A stretch of DNA of 37,490 bases from an uncultured Collinsella sp. (lineage in GTDB: Bacteria > Actinomycetota > Coriobacteriia > Coriobacteriales > Coriobacteriaceae), in contig CAUFMB010000021.1 in assembly GCA_959026535.1 (NCBI GenBank), positions 1 to 37,490 on the forward strand, in the 5' to 3' direction. The position numbers were made by a program, and so were the translations under genes. Below the pieces are notes generated by a model, which was not told the DNA's origin, did no database searches, and worked only from the letters and a program-made list of their open reading frames with translations. Positions 14,613 through 22,154 of this stretch are shown piece after piece (within the stretch, counting starts at the first letter, position 1; the number at the start of each line of letters is the position of its first letter).

Positions 14613-15980
14613 ATGATCATCATCAAAAACGGCGCGCTCGTGACGCCCCAGGGGCTTCGCCGCGCCGATCTTGCCATGGAGGGCGATAAGATTGTGCGGA
14701 TTGCCGCGGCAATCGAGCCGGGCGAGGGCGATACCGTCCAGGACGCCACCGACTGTTGGGTGTTCCCCGGCTTTATCGACGGCCACACGCACATGCAGTG
14801 CTGGACTGGCATGGATTGGACGGCCGATAGCTTTGAGACCGGCACACGTGCGGCTGCCTGCGGCGGTACGACGACCATCGTGGACTACGCGACGGCCGAT
14901 CGCGGCGTGACCATGCCCGATGCCTTGGCCGAGTGGCATCGCCGCGCCGACGGAACCTGCACGGCCAACTACGCGTTTCATATGGCACTCGCCGAGTGGA
15001 ATGAACGCAACCGCGCCGATCTTTCGGCCATGCGCGAGGCGGGCGTGTCGTCGTTTAAGACCTACTTTGCCTATGACCACCTGCGCCTGGACGACGCCGA
15101 GACGCTCGAGGTGCTGGAGGAACTCAAGCGCGTGGGCGGCATGCTCTGCGTGCATTGCGAGAACGGTACGCTGGTGAATGAACTGCAGAAGCGCGTGTAC
15201 GAGCAGGGGATTCATGGGCCCGAGGGGCATGCGCTCAGCCGTCCGGACGTGTGCGAGGCCGAGGCCGTGAGTCGTCTGCTGTATCTGGCGCACTTAGCCG
15301 GGGACGCTCCAGTCAATGTGGTGCACCTTTCGACCAAGCTGGGTCTTGAGGCCATCCGTGCCGCCAAGGCGCGCGGGCAGAAGAATATCTATGTCGAGAC
15401 CTGCCCTCAGTATCTGATGCTCGACGATACTTGCTATCTGGAGCAGGGCGAGGACGGCTTTGCGGGCGCCAAGTACGTGATGAGCCCGCCGCTGCGCCAT
15501 GCCGGTGACCGTGCCGCGCTGCGCGAGGCGCTTGTGGCCGGCGAGATCGATACTATTGCGACCGATCATTGCAGCTTTAACCTGCACGGGCAAAAGGACC
15601 GCGGACGCGACGATTTCCGCGCGATTCCCAACGGCGGACCCGGCGTGGAGCATCGTTCTGTCGCGATCGCTACGAGCTTTGAGGGACAGCTGGGTCCCGA
15701 GGATCTGTGCCGCTTGATGAGCGAGAACCCGGCGCGCATCTTTGGCATGTATCCGCGTAAGGGCTGTCTTGCCGAGGGCGCCGATGCCGACGTGTGCGTG
15801 TGGGATCCCAAGGCGCGCTGGACCATTAGCGCGGCGACGCAGCATCAGGCTGTGGACTACACGCCGCTCGAGGGCTTTGAGGCACATGGCCGCGCCAAGG
15901 CCGTGTTTGTGAACGGCGTGCTGGCGGCACGCGATGGCGAGCCCACCGGAGCCCAGCCCGGCCGCTACGTGCCCCGCTAA
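14613..15980 (+). CDS. hydA: Dihydropyrimidinase/hydantoinase-type cyclic amidohydrolase (455 aa)
   Basis: A zinc-type amidohydrolase that opens a cyclic imide or ureide ring. All metal ligands are present: H58 and H60 in GFIDGHTHM, the carbamylated lysine K149 in SSFKTYF, H181 in CVHCENG, H238 in VVHLST and D318 in TIATDHCSF. The length matches dihydropyrimidinases and E. coli HyuA, a phenylhydantoinase of the same cluster. The ATG at 14613 follows TAAGGAGC; the gap to mocA is 9 bases, so the two are co-transcribed. In purine catabolism such an enzyme opens a hydantoin- or imidazolone-like ring. The 3' end meets the convergent yqeC across a long palindrome. Confidence 0.93.
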   Translation: MIIIKNGALVTPQGLRRADLAMEGDKIVRIAAAIEPGEGDTVQDATDCWVFPGFIDGHTHMQCWTGMDWTADSFETGTRAAACGGTTTIVDYATADRGVTMPDALAEWHRRADGTCTANYAFHMALAEWNERNRADLSAMREAGVSSFKTYFAYDHLRLDDAETLEVLEELKRVGGMLCVHCENGTLVNELQKRVYEQGIHGPEGHALSRPDVCEAEAVSRLLYLAHLAGDAPVNVVHLSTKLGLEAIRAAKARGQKNIYVETCPQYLMLDDTCYLEQGEDGFAGAKYVMSPPLRHAGDRAALREALVAGEIDTIATDHCSFNLHGQKDRGRDDFRAIPNGGPGVEHRSVAIATSFEGQLGPEDLCRLMSENPARIFGMYPRKGCLAEGADADVCVWDPKARWTISAATQHQAVDYTPLEGFEAHGRAKAVFVNGVLAARDGEPTGAQPGRYVPR

Positions 15981-15993
15981 CGGGAAGACCGCC

Positions 15994-16066
15994 GGGGTAG
16001 CTAATTTGGGAGATGATTTTTTGGGACGGGGTAGCAAAAAGAGCCCCGTCCCAAATTTGCTACCCC
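15994..16066. repeat. Nested, mutually exclusive palindromes between hydA and yqeC
   Basis: The outer arms, at 15994-16011 and 16049-16066, are complementary at 17 of 18 positions. The inner arms GGGACGGGG (16023-16031) and CCCCGTCCC (16044-16052) are perfect. The inner right arm shares 16049-16052 with the outer right arm, and GGGGTAGC occurs twice on the left, so two alternative folds compete. The yqeC stop codon (16060-16062) lies inside the right outer arm. It probably acts as a bidirectional terminator for the convergent genes, or is a repeat element. Confidence 0.65.
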
Positions 16067-16797
16067 TGGAGGCTGGTGGCGATGAGGGGGCGGCCGAGGG
16101 CTGCCTCGAAGCGGTCGGCCATCGTGGGGTCGCTGAGCGTGTCGACTTGGCTGAGCATGACGCGGGCATTGTTGAGGTTCAGCATCCGCAGCTCGGCATT
16201 GAGCACCTGGGCGACGCGCTCTGGGGTGGCAGTGTCGGTGAGCTCGCAGCCGCAACGCTCGCAAAAGAGCTCGGGGCGGTGGACAACCTCGGCGACGGGT
16301 TTGCCCAGTCCCGAGGCGCCGACGACCCAGACAACGTTTGCCGTGGCGGCGGGAATTACCGGCTCCCAGGCGGCATGCGCCTTGAGCGGGAGTCGCTTGC
16401 TGCCATCTGCCTCGGCCAACACATAGTCAAAGCGCTGCGCCAGCTCGTTGAGCGGCTCGGCGGGGGCGGAGAGCTTGCCTGTCTCCGGGTCCAAGATGCC
16501 TGCCTGGCAGATGCCTCCGCGTGCAAGGCCCGCGCAGGCCTCGCAGGTGCAACCGGGGACATGCGAGGCGCCCGGCTTCCAAGGCACGGCGTCCAGGCGA
16601 CGATTCGACCCGTCCCATGGCACGCCGGCAACGGGAAGCATATGCGTGGTGGTGCAAAGGAGCACGCGGCCGCCAGCGCGCATGAGCTCAAGACCCAGCG
16701 TTTTGAGCAACGTCGACTTGCCGCCGCTGCCGATAATCGCGGTAATGTCCGGCTCGATCCTGAGCGCCGAGGCAAGATTGCCGCTAACCGTTTCCAT
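16060..16797 (-). CDS. yqeC: Selenium-dependent hydroxylase accessory protein YqeC (245 aa)
   Basis: A P-loop protein of unknown reaction that always travels with selenium-dependent molybdenum hydroxylases. The nucleotide loop is IIGSGGKSTLLK (G23-SGGKST), then CTTTHM at about 50, CTCEACAG with three closely spaced cysteines, and EADGSKRLPLKAH, which is the family's most recognisable block. The length is typical (about 230-270). It starts at ATG 16797, divergent from yqeB across about 100 bases and convergent with hydA. Its last codons run into the palindrome at 15994-16066. Confidence 0.88.
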   Translation of the reverse strand: METVSGNLASALRIEPDITAIIGSGGKSTLLKTLGLELMRAGGRVLLCTTTHMLPVAGVPWDGSNRRLDAVPWKPGASHVPGCTCEACAGLARGGICQAGILDPETGKLSAPAEPLNELAQRFDYVLAEADGSKRLPLKAHAAWEPVIPAATANVVWVVGASGLGKPVAEVVHRPELFCERCGCELTDTATPERVAQVLNAELRMLNLNNARVMLSQVDTLSDPTMADRFEAALGRPLIATSLQG

Positions 16798-16899
16798 CTG
16801 TTCACCGCCGTATAATACTGTGATAATAAATAATCATCAGAGTAGCGGTCGAGCCGCTTTTGCTCTGCTCAAACCGTAGCACAGGGAGGTGCCCCGGGA
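16798..16899. promoter_or_regulatory. Divergent promoter region yqeC / yqeB
   Basis: A short AT-rich island in GC-rich DNA. The plus strand has TATAAT at 16811-16816 and GATAAT at 16822-16827; the minus strand has TATTAT at 16817-16812. No strong -35 hexamer is visible in either direction. The yqeB ribosome site GGGAGG lies about 11 bases before its ATG. Confidence 0.4.
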
Positions 16900-17694
16900 A
16901 TGCTCGTTTATGTTCGCGGCGCCGGCGATATCGCCACGGGTGTCGCCGCTCGCTTGGTGCGCGCCGGCGTGTCGGTCGTTATGGCCGATATCGCGGTTCC
17001 CACGTGCATCCGCCGCACAATCAGTTTTTGCGAGGCTATTCGCCTGGGCGAGGTCCAGGTCGAGGGCATTCGCGCTCGCTTGGCGCAGACGCCGGCAGAG
17101 GCGCTCGAGATTACCCAAGCGGGGGATGTTGCCGTCGTGGTGGACCCTCAGGCCAAGATGCTCGATGAGCTTAAACCCGCGGCTGTGGTCGACGCGATTT
17201 TGGCCAAGCGCAACCTGGGCACCACGCGCGACATGGCGCCTACCGTCATCGCCGTGGGGCCGGGCTTTACCGCGCCGGTCGATTGCGACGCCGTGGTCGA
17301 GACCATGCGCGGGCATTTTTTGGGCCGCGTCATTACCCAGGGCTCGCCCCAGCCCAACACGGGCGTGCCGGGCGTGATCGCCGGCTATGGCAAGGAGCGC
17401 GTTATCCACAGCCCCGCCGCCGGCGTGTTTCGGTCCGACCGCGCAATCGGCGACATCGTGAGCGCCGGAGACGTGATTGGCTACGCGGACGATACGCCCA
17501 TGTGCACGCAGATCGACGGCTGCCTGCGCGGGCTTTTGGCGAACGGCGTGCAGGTGACTGAGGGCTTTAAATGCGCCGATGTCGATCCGCGTGGCGATGC
17601 CAGCTATATCAACTACATTTCGGACAAGGCGACGTCGGTCGGCGGCGGCGTGCTCGAGGCACTCGCTATGCTCACCGATATCTTTAGAGGATAG
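16900..17694 (+). CDS. yqeB: YqeB/EF2563-type molybdenum hydroxylase system protein (264 aa)
   Basis: A family found beside selenium-dependent molybdenum hydroxylases. It starts MLVYVRGAGDIATG, a Rossmann-type glycine motif at residues 6-14, followed by VVMADIAVPTCIRR, where the substrate-side strand ends. VGPGFTAPVDCDAVVETMRGH in the middle and SPAAGVFRSDRAIGDIV near 175-195 are family blocks. The length is normal. It is followed after 9 bases by xdhC, and both are probably made from one transcript. The likely role is cofactor maturation or selenium insertion; the reaction is not established. Confidence 0.88.
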   Translation: MLVYVRGAGDIATGVAARLVRAGVSVVMADIAVPTCIRRTISFCEAIRLGEVQVEGIRARLAQTPAEALEITQAGDVAVVVDPQAKMLDELKPAAVVDAILAKRNLGTTRDMAPTVIAVGPGFTAPVDCDAVVETMRGHFLGRVITQGSPQPNTGVPGVIAGYGKERVIHSPAAGVFRSDRAIGDIVSAGDVIGYADDTPMCTQIDGCLRGLLANGVQVTEGFKCADVDPRGDASYINYISDKATSVGGGVLEALAMLTDIFRG

Positions 17695-17703
17695 AAGGCG
17701 GCA

Positions 17704-18747
17704 ATGGAAAAGCTCGATGTTGTGAATGCGGCGCTTGTCGCCCTGCGTGCTGGCGAGACGTGCGAGCTCGTGGTCGTAGCCGGCACGGCGGGGTCGTCGC
17801 CGCGCGGCGTGGGCGCCTGGATGGCCGTCTTTGCCGACGGTAGCCAGGCGGGCACCATCGGCGGCGGCAAGATCGAGCTCTTTGCGCTGGACGAGGCGCG
17901 AGAGCTGCTGGCCGCGGGGCAATCGCGTCTGGTCCGCTACACCATGGGCGGCGAGAACTCCGATACCGGCATGATCTGCGGCGGAGCCATCTGCCTGTGC
18001 TACCTACATCTGGATGCGACCCAGGCACCGTTGTTCCAGGAAATTGCCGACGTCTTGGTCTATCGGCGCATCGGCGACTTCGTCATCGACTTTGAACCGT
18101 TTATCGCGAGCGCGCTCGAGGGCGATGTGGCCGAGTACCATGGCGAGGCATCGCGCCATACCATTGCGGGCTGCCCCGGGCTTTCACTGGTGGAGGAGGG
18201 GAGTAACGTCACCTACACTAACGCCGCCTCCGAGATTCCCGCGGCGCACGTCGAGACGCTCTGCCCCGAGGGCCTGACCTACATCTTTGGCTGTGGACAC
18301 GTGGGCGCCGCGACGGCTCGCGTGCTCACGACGGCGGGCTTTGCCGTCGTGGCCTGCGACGATCGCCCGGGCACGTTGACGCCCGAATGGGTGCCCGGTG
18401 TCTACGACCGTCGTTTGGTCGACTACAAGAATCTGAGCGAGCTGTGTCCCATCGGTCCGCGCGACTTGGTGGTTGTGGCCACAGCAGGCCACAAGTCCGA
18501 TATCGACGTGGTAATCCAGGCCATGCGCGCCAAACCCGCCTATCTGGGCTGCTTGGGCTCGCGCCGCAAGACGGCCTTTGTGCGCGCCCGCCTGGAGCAG
18601 GAGGGCTTTACGCAGGACCAGATCGACGGGCTGCACCTGCCGATCGGCGTTGCCATCGAGGCCGAGGATCCCGAGGAGATTGCCATCTCCATCGCTGCCG
18701 AGATGATCCACCTGCGCCGTACCAAGCTCGTCCCCCGCAAGCGCTAG
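17704..18747 (+). CDS. xdhC: XdhC/CoxI-family molybdenum cofactor maturation factor (347 aa)
   Basis: Proteins of this family bind molybdenum cofactor, help sulfurate it and load it into xanthine-dehydrogenase-type enzymes. The N-terminal XdhC domain shows GSSPRGVGAWMAV at residues 30-42, TIGGGKIE at 51-58 and MICGGAICL around 90-98, with Cys92 as the conserved cysteine. The C-terminal Rossmann domain begins YIFGCGHVGAATARVL at 193-208 and includes LGCLGSRRKT. The length is typical for the two-domain form. It follows yqeB by 9 bases. The hydroxylase it should serve is not encoded nearby in the window. Confidence 0.9.
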   Translation: MEKLDVVNAALVALRAGETCELVVVAGTAGSSPRGVGAWMAVFADGSQAGTIGGGKIELFALDEARELLAAGQSRLVRYTMGGENSDTGMICGGAICLCYLHLDATQAPLFQEIADVLVYRRIGDFVIDFEPFIASALEGDVAEYHGEASRHTIAGCPGLSLVEEGSNVTYTNAASEIPAAHVETLCPEGLTYIFGCGHVGAATARVLTTAGFAVVACDDRPGTLTPEWVPGVYDRRLVDYKNLSELCPIGPRDLVVVATAGHKSDIDVVIQAMRAKPAYLGCLGSRRKTAFVRARLEQEGFTQDQIDGLHLPIGVAIEAEDPEEIAISIAAEMIHLRRTKLVPRKR

Positions 18748-18765
18748 TCGCATCCCCATCAATAA

Positions 18766-18830
18766 GTTGCGGTGAAATACGGGCTGTTTAAGCCAGTTAA
18801 GCCGTCAAACAGTCCCTATTTCACCGCAAC
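18766..18830. repeat. Palindromic element downstream of xdhC
   Basis: GTTGCGGTGAAATA (18766-18779) and TATTTCACCGCAAC (18817-18830) are perfect 14-base arms; just inside, GGGCTGTTT and AAACAGTCCC pair with one bulge. The stem is about 23 bp with no T-run. It begins 18 bases after the xdhC stop. Its GCGGTGAAAT is repeated at the edge of the palindrome after map, and GTCCC followed by a short AT stretch is shared with the palindrome after hydA. Confidence 0.65.
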
Positions 18831-19072
18831 TGCCATTTTCCTCCGTCGCATGCGGATCGGTTTGTGCGGGGGAGTTGTGGAGTTGTGCAGGCAGACGAGG
18901 TTTTTCTGGAAATACGCTCCCGATGCGCGTATAGTACCGATTGTTTTGTCGGCTCCTGCTGTGTCGAGTCCAAACCGCGAAATGCCATGAGCGGCGCGGA
19001 TGCAGCCAGGAGGCACGAGGACAACCCATCGTGGCCACGCCCCGTGCTTAAAACCCCAAGAAGGAGTGAACA
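18831..19072 (+). promoter_or_regulatory. Leader/promoter region of the truncated spc operon
   Basis: The 325 bases from the xdhC stop to rplE hold the palindrome above and then no gene. I looked for remnants of rplX or rplN and saw none. TATAGT at 18930-18935 is a fair -10 about 138 bases before rplE, without a good -35. The rplE ribosome site is AAGAAGGAG, about 7 bases before the ATG. Confidence 0.35.
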
Positions 19073-19630
19073 ATGGCAGAAGAGAAGTATGTGCCGCGTC
19101 TGAAGACCAAGTACAACAACGAGGTCAAGCAGCAGCTTCAGGACAAGTTCCAGTACGAGAACGTCATGATGATCCCCAAGTTTGAGAAGATCGTCGTGAA
19201 CATGGGTGTCGGCGAGGCCGCTACCGATTCCAAGGCCATCGACGGTGCCGTGCGCGACCTGCGCGCCATCACCGGCCAGCAGCCGATGATCACCCGTGCC
19301 CGCAAGTCCATCGCTACCTTCCGCCTGCGCGCTGGTATGCCGATCGGCTGCAAGGTTACCCTGCGTGGCGACCGTATGTGGGAGTTCTTCGATCGTCTGA
19401 CCTCCGTCGCGATCCCCCGTATCCGCGACTTCCGCGGCATCTCCGCCAAGAGCTTCGACGGCCGTGGTAACTTCTCCATGGGCGTCACCGAGCAGCTCAT
19501 CTTCCCCGAGATCGACTTCGACTCCGTCGATCACCAGCGTGGTATGGACATCACTTTCGTGACCACCGCCAACACCGATGAGGAGGCCAAGGCCCTTCTG
19601 GACGCCTTCGGTTTCCCGTTCAAGAAATAG
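19073..19630 (+). CDS. rplE: 50S ribosomal protein L5 (185 aa)
   Basis: L5 forms the 5S rRNA-binding part of the large subunit's central protuberance. KFEKIVVNMGVGEA, TGQQPMITRARKSIATF, GCKVTLRGDRM and the end GMDITFVTTA...FPFKK are the family landmarks; the length is usual (about 180). In almost all bacteria rplN and rplX stand directly upstream; here the gene is first in its run, preceded by a palindrome and the xdhC end. Confidence 0.97.
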   Translation: MAEEKYVPRLKTKYNNEVKQQLQDKFQYENVMMIPKFEKIVVNMGVGEAATDSKAIDGAVRDLRAITGQQPMITRARKSIATFRLRAGMPIGCKVTLRGDRMWEFFDRLTSVAIPRIRDFRGISAKSFDGRGNFSMGVTEQLIFPEIDFDSVDHQRGMDITFVTTANTDEEAKALLDAFGFPFKK

Positions 19631-19646
19631 GTTCACCTGCCCTATG

Positions 19647-19674
19647 AGCGCCGTTCCCAGAAGGGGGCGGCGCT
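19647..19674 (+). other. Hairpin between rplE and rpsZ
   Basis: AGCGCCG (19647-19653) pairs with CGGCGCT (19668-19674), with CCC/GGG inside. It sits in the 79-base gap and lacks a T-run, so an mRNA-processing or pausing role is more likely than termination. Confidence 0.45.
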
Positions 19675-19709
19675 TGGGGCGAACAATACTCTATGTGAGG
19701 AGGATATAA

Positions 19710-19895
19710 GTGGCTAAGACATCGATGATCGTCAAGTGCAATCGCAAGCAGAAGTTCTCTACTCGTGAGTACACGCGCTGCCAGCGCTGCGGCCGTCCGC
19801 ACTCTGTGTACCGCAAGTTCGGCCTGTGCCGTGTCTGCTTCCGCGAGCTTGCACTCAAGGGCGAGCTTCCCGGCGTTAAGAAGGCCAGCTGGTAA
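19710..19895 (+). CDS. rpsZ: 30S ribosomal protein S14, zinc-binding type Z (61 aa)
   Basis: The short, zinc-ribbon form of S14: CQRCG near residue 24 and CRVCF near residue 40 give the four cysteines, and it ends PGVKKASW as in type Z proteins. It begins at GTG 19710 after GAGGAGG. It assembles late in the 30S head. The presence of the cysteine-rich form indicates that the cell does not use a zinc-free copy at this locus. Confidence 0.96.
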   Translation: MAKTSMIVKCNRKQKFSTREYTRCQRCGRPHSVYRKFGLCRVCFRELALKGELPGVKKASW

Positions 19896-20014
19896 GTCAC
19901 TACCAGCGTTTCAAGCATCAGTTTGGAACAGGGAAAACGCGCTAAAAAGGCTTTGCCGTTAAGGGCGGCGAAGAACCAAGAGCACGTGTTCATCAAGAAC
20001 GAAGGAGAATCTGT

Positions 20015-20413
20015 ATGAACCTTACAGACCCGATCGCAGATATGCTTACGCGCATCCGTAACGCTAACTCTGTGAACAAGGCCACGGTCTCCATGCCGAG
20101 CAGCAAGAAGCTCGTCGAGATCGCTCGTGTTCTGCACGAGGAGGGCTACATCGAGGGCTACGATGTCGAGGACACCGTTCCCCAGAAGACTCTGCACATC
20201 ACGCTTAAGTATGGTCCCAAGAAGGCTAAGGTCATCAACGGCATCCGCCGCATTTCCAAGCCGGGCCTGCGTAAGTACACCGGCGTTGCCGACATGCCCC
20301 GCGTCCGCGGTGGCCTTGGTACCGCCATTATTTCCACCAGCCATGGCGTCATGACCGACCGCGATGCTCGCAAGCACAACGTCGGCGGCGAGATCATCGC
20401 TTACGTCTGGTAA
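20015..20413 (+). CDS. rpsH: 30S ribosomal protein S8 (132 aa)
   Basis: S8 binds 16S rRNA centrally and, in E. coli, represses the spc operon by binding its mRNA. MNLTDPIADMLTRIRNAN and the end STSHGVMTDRDAR...GGEIIAYVW are canonical. The ATG follows GAAGGAG. A 119-base gap before it contains only a weak stem (CTTTGCCG/CGGCGAAG); I could not recognise an S8 mRNA-binding site. Confidence 0.97.
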   Translation: MNLTDPIADMLTRIRNANSVNKATVSMPSSKKLVEIARVLHEEGYIEGYDVEDTVPQKTLHITLKYGPKKAKVINGIRRISKPGLRKYTGVADMPRVRGGLGTAIISTSHGVMTDRDARKHNVGGEIIAYVW

Positions 20414-20446
20414 TTCGCTCGGTAGGTAGAAGGAAAGGAGATCACC

Positions 20447-20983
20447 GTGTCTCGTATCGGTAATAAGCCTGTCCAGATTCCCGCCGGAGTCGAAGTGGCA
20501 GTCAACGGCAACAACGTTGTCGTCAAGGGCCCCAAGGGCCAGCTCGAGCTCGATGTCTATGAGAAGCTCGCTATCAACGTCGAGGACAACGTCCTCACCG
20601 TTTCCCGTCCCGACGACGAGCGTGAGACCCGTGCCCGCCACGGCCTCACCCGCGCCCTCATCCACAACATGGTTGTTGGCGTTTCCGAGGGCTTCGAGAA
20701 GAAGCTCGAGCTCGCCGGCGTCGGTTACCGCGTGCAGCAGAAGGGCAAGAACCTCGAGTTCTCCCTGGGCTTCTCGCACCCCGTGATCGTCGAGGCTCCC
20801 GAGGGCATCACCTTCGAGGTTCCCGACAACACCCACGTGAACGTCAAGGGTATCAACAAGCAGCAGGTCGGTCAGATCGCCGCTGAGATCCGCGGCCATC
20901 GTCCTCCCGAGCCTTACAAGGGCAAGGGTATCCACTACGTTGGCGAGCACATCCGCCGCAAGCTGGGTAAGGCCGCCAAGTAG
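20447..20983 (+). CDS. rplF: 50S ribosomal protein L6 (178 aa)
   Basis: L6 lies near the factor-binding site of the 50S subunit. MSRIGNKPVQIPAGVEV, then VEGVSEGFEKKLELAGVGYR-type blocks, and RGHRPPEPYKGKGIHY near the end are diagnostic; the length is standard. The start codon is GTG at 20447 after AAAGGAG, the second gene in this run to use GTG. Confidence 0.97.
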   Translation: MSRIGNKPVQIPAGVEVAVNGNNVVVKGPKGQLELDVYEKLAINVEDNVLTVSRPDDERETRARHGLTRALIHNMVVGVSEGFEKKLELAGVGYRVQQKGKNLEFSLGFSHPVIVEAPEGITFEVPDNTHVNVKGINKQQVGQIAAEIRGHRPPEPYKGKGIHYVGEHIRRKLGKAAK

Positions 20984-21008
20984 TCGTAACCGACTCACTC
21001 GCATAAGA

Positions 21009-21049
21009 CCAGCACCCCGTCAGGTGCTGGCAAGATCAACCTTTTTAGG
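21009..21049 (+). other. Hairpin plus T-run between rplF and rplR
   Basis: CCAGCACC (21009-21016) pairs perfectly with GGTGCTGG (21023-21030); CTTTTT follows 10 bases later, just before the rplR ribosome site. It may be an attenuator that sets the level of the downstream genes, or an mRNA-stability stem. Confidence 0.4.
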
Positions 21050-21058
21050 AGTTTACGT

Positions 21059-21427
21059 ATGAACAAGCATAAGGCGAAGCTGGAAGGCCTCAAGCGTCGT
21101 CAGCGTCGTGTTCGCGGCAAGGTCTCGGGTACCTCCGAGCGTCCGCGTCTTCGCGTGACCCGTACTAACGCCAACATCTATGCCCAGATCATCGACGACA
21201 GCAAGGGCTCCAGCCTGACACTCGTCTCTGCCTCGACCCTCGAGGCCGAGTTCAAGGGCACCCACACCTCGAACAAGGAGGCTGCGGAGAAGGTCGGTCA
21301 GCTCGTTGGCAAGCGCGCCATCGAGGCCGGCATCACCAAGGTCGCCTTCGATCGTGGTGGCCGTATCTACCATGGCCGCGTCAAGGCCCTCGCCGACGGT
21401 GCTCGTGCCGCCGGTCTCGAGTTCTAG
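21059..21427 (+). CDS. rplR: 50S ribosomal protein L18 (122 aa)
   Basis: L18 binds 5S rRNA together with L5. The basic N-terminus (KRRQRRVRGKVSGTSERPRL) and the end GRVKALADGARAAGLEF are typical, as is the length of about 120. The ATG at 21059 follows TTTTTAGGAG. rpsE follows after 14 bases. Confidence 0.97.
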   Translation: MNKHKAKLEGLKRRQRRVRGKVSGTSERPRLRVTRTNANIYAQIIDDSKGSSLTLVSASTLEAEFKGTHTSNKEAAEKVGQLVGKRAIEAGITKVAFDRGGRIYHGRVKALADGARAAGLEF

Positions 21428-21441
21428 GAGGTATGTAGCAC

Positions 21442-21966
21442 ATGGCTCGTAATCAGAAGCAGCAGCGCGAGGCCTCCGAGTTCGAGGAGCGCGTCGTTTA
21501 CATCAACCGCGTGTCGAAGACCGTCAAGGGTGGTCGTCGCATGAGCCTCGTCGCTCTCGTCGTCGTTGGCGACGGCAAGGGTAACGTCGGCGTTGGCATG
21601 GGCAAGTCCGCTGAGGTGCCCCTGGCCATCTCCAAGGCGTCTCTCGATGCCAAGAAGAACATGTTCCACGTGCCGGTGACCGATCAGGGCACCATCCCGC
21701 ACGAGGTTCTCGGCCACTTTGGTGCCGGCCGCATCATCATCAAGCCCGCTGTCGAGGGTACCGGCGTTATCGCCGGCGGCGCTGTGCGTCCCCTCTTTGA
21801 GCTTGCTGGCATCAAGAACGTCCTGTCCAAGTCCCTCGGTACCGACAACGGCCTCAACATCATCAAGGCTGCCGTCGAGGGTCTCAAGGAGCTCTCCAGC
21901 CCTGAGGACGTCGCGGCTCGCCGTGGCCTGACGGTCTCCGAGATGTTCGTCGGTAAGGAGAACTAA
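21442..21966 (+). CDS. rpsE: 30S ribosomal protein S5 (174 aa)
   Basis: S5 contributes to decoding accuracy and the mRNA entry channel. The S5 signature GRRMSLVALVVVGDGKGNVG lies near residues 32-51, and GAGRIIIKPAVEGTGVIAGG follows. It starts at ATG 21442 after AGGAGG and is 2 bases from rpmD. Confidence 0.97.
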   Translation: MARNQKQQREASEFEERVVYINRVSKTVKGGRRMSLVALVVVGDGKGNVGVGMGKSAEVPLAISKASLDAKKNMFHVPVTDQGTIPHEVLGHFGAGRIIIKPAVEGTGVIAGGAVRPLFELAGIKNVLSKSLGTDNGLNIIKAAVEGLKELSSPEDVAARRGLTVSEMFVGKEN

Positions 21967-21968
21967 GC

Positions 21969-22151
21969 ATGGCTGACACCATCAAGATCAAGCAGGTCCG
22001 CAGCACCAACGGTTGCAAGCAGGACCAGGTCCGTACTGTCCGTGCCCTCGGTCTCCACAGGATCCGCGAGGTTCGCGAGATTGCTGACAACGAGTCCGTC
22101 CGCGGCATGATCTTCAAGGTCAAGCACCTTGTCGAGATTGTAGAGGAGTAG
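21969..22151 (+). CDS. rpmD: 50S ribosomal protein L30 (60 aa)
   Basis: A short L30: MADTIKIKQVRSTNGCKQDQ, then RALGLHRIREVREIADNESV, with the typical length of 58-62. It sits between rpsE (2-base gap) and rplO (3-base gap), its normal place. L30 is absent in some bacterial lineages. Confidence 0.96.
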   Translation: MADTIKIKQVRSTNGCKQDQVRTVRALGLHRIREVREIADNESVRGMIFKVKHLVEIVEE

Positions 22152-22154
22152 CAA

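Noticed and set aside
12843..15293. An 816-codon minus-strand open frame across arcC, mocA and hydA
   Set aside because: The plus strand carries three complete enzymes with all catalytic residues; the long antisense frame is a by-product of GC-rich third positions.
8768..18747. Selenoprotein (in-frame TGA) in the purine cluster
   Set aside because: All genes read through to normal family lengths with no internal TGA; the selenium link is by context only.
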